A stretch of DNA of 64,000 bases from Colwellia psychrerythraea. Lineage in GTDB: Bacteria; Pseudomonadota; Gammaproteobacteria; Enterobacterales; Alteromonadaceae. This document shows positions 63,778-64,000 of this stretch, one piece after another (the first letter of the stretch is position 1; every line of letters begins with the position of its first letter). The notes under the pieces were generated by a model, which saw nothing but the letters and a program-made list of their open reading frames with translations, was not told the DNA's origin and did not search any database. Location of the stretch: assembly GCA_002163005.1 (NCBI GenBank), contig MAAF01000007.1:44876-108875 (forward strand), in the 5' to 3' direction. Made by a program: the position numbers and the translations under genes.

Positions 63778-64000
63778 TTAACGTTGACCAACCACAACTA
63801 TTTCTACGTCGCTAGTGGCTAAAATGTCAGTTTTAAAGCTACGAATTAAATCACCATCTTCTGCACTAAAGCGGTTATTTTCATCCGAAAAATCAGCTGT
63901 GCCTTTACTGACATAAGCTAGCACTTCTTCGCTAAAGCTAATGCTTTCACCTGAAGCTAAGCGCACTATATCTATGGTTGTTTTGCTAGCAAAAGTCTCA
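63778..64000 (-). CDS. Cupin-like protein, N-terminal part outside window
   Basis: The frame is open to the right edge with no stop, so the true start lies beyond 64000; an internal GTG at 63966 is probably not the start. The visible C-terminal 73 residues alternate short beta strands (IDIVRLASGESISFSEEVLAYVSKGTADF...GDLIRSF), the pattern of a cupin barrel with a GESI...E...G.A.F core. Metal-binding histidines are not visible in this part. Function unknown. Confidence 0.5.
   Translation of the reverse strand, partial: ETFASKTTIDIVRLASGESISFSEEVLAYVSKGTADFSDENNRFSAEDGDLIRSFKTDILATSDVEIVVVGQR

Overview
The window is an AT-rich, gene-dense piece of a gammaproteobacterial chromosome. Its gene neighbourhoods are those of marine Alteromonadales: yggS-proC-yggT-DUF4426-rdgB-hemW, pilT-pilU, DUF3549-DUF3301 opposite yqcC-truC, pabB-nudL-sdaA, rppH-ptsP-TSUP-lgt-thyA, and long-form pstC/pstA. 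The base composition and the density of short inverted-repeat elements suggest Colwellia or a close relative; this is inference from gene content, not from a marker gene. I saw no rRNA, tRNA, CRISPR array, prophage or transposase gene.

Layout. 1-4.7 kb (minus): housekeeping genes for PLP homeostasis, proline synthesis, nucleotide-pool cleaning and HemW. 4.8-7.0 kb: the type IV pilus retraction ATPases PilT and PilU. 7.4-13.3 kb: a lipoprotein, then a tightly overlapping cobT-cobS-cobU-cobC-cobQ operon for late cobalamin assembly. 13.4-13.8 kb: a DGC-domain cysteine protein behind a convincing FNR-type promoter. 13.9-20.3 kb: a DUF805-like membrane protein, the DUF3301/DUF3549 and YqcC/TruC pairs, 5-formyl-THF cyclo-ligase and a POT peptide transporter. 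20.6-25.9 kb: a large SLBB polysaccharide-export protein with two UDP-sugar enzymes (TviB/TviC type). 26.3-34.3 kb: a phosphate block, pstC-pstA-pstB-phoU behind a Pho box, followed by a PhoU-like protein and a Pit transporter. 34.4-38.0 kb: a parvulin, DUF2058, a glutaredoxin-like protein and the MsrPQ periplasmic repair system. 38.2-40.4 kb: a hemerythrin-NIT-HAMP-GGDEF sensor. 40.8-46.6 kb: a pair of exported amidohydrolase-fold proteins and a patatin/beta-barrel protein. 46.8-57.3 kb: YeaD, MutH, RppH, PtsP, TSUP, Lgt, ThyA, PurU, and a START-like/sterol-desaturase pair. 57.5-64 kb: the SdaA, NudL and PabB group, class I fumarase, a small membrane protein and a partial cupin-like gene.

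The most unusual content is non-coding. At least nine small inverted-repeat elements lie between genes, in three terminal-repeat families: ATACCC..., ATACCA... and TA-flanked GGG(T/A)CTGTTG.... Members of the first two families share an almost identical 54-bp core carrying an IHF-like site. One copy sits inside the arms of what looks like the pilU terminator. Another family abuts the ribosome-binding site of fumarase. There are also two tandem-repeat arrays, a 48-nt near-perfect hairpin that is in frame inside an amidohydrolase gene, and a terminator-like hairpin between the two UDP-sugar genes.
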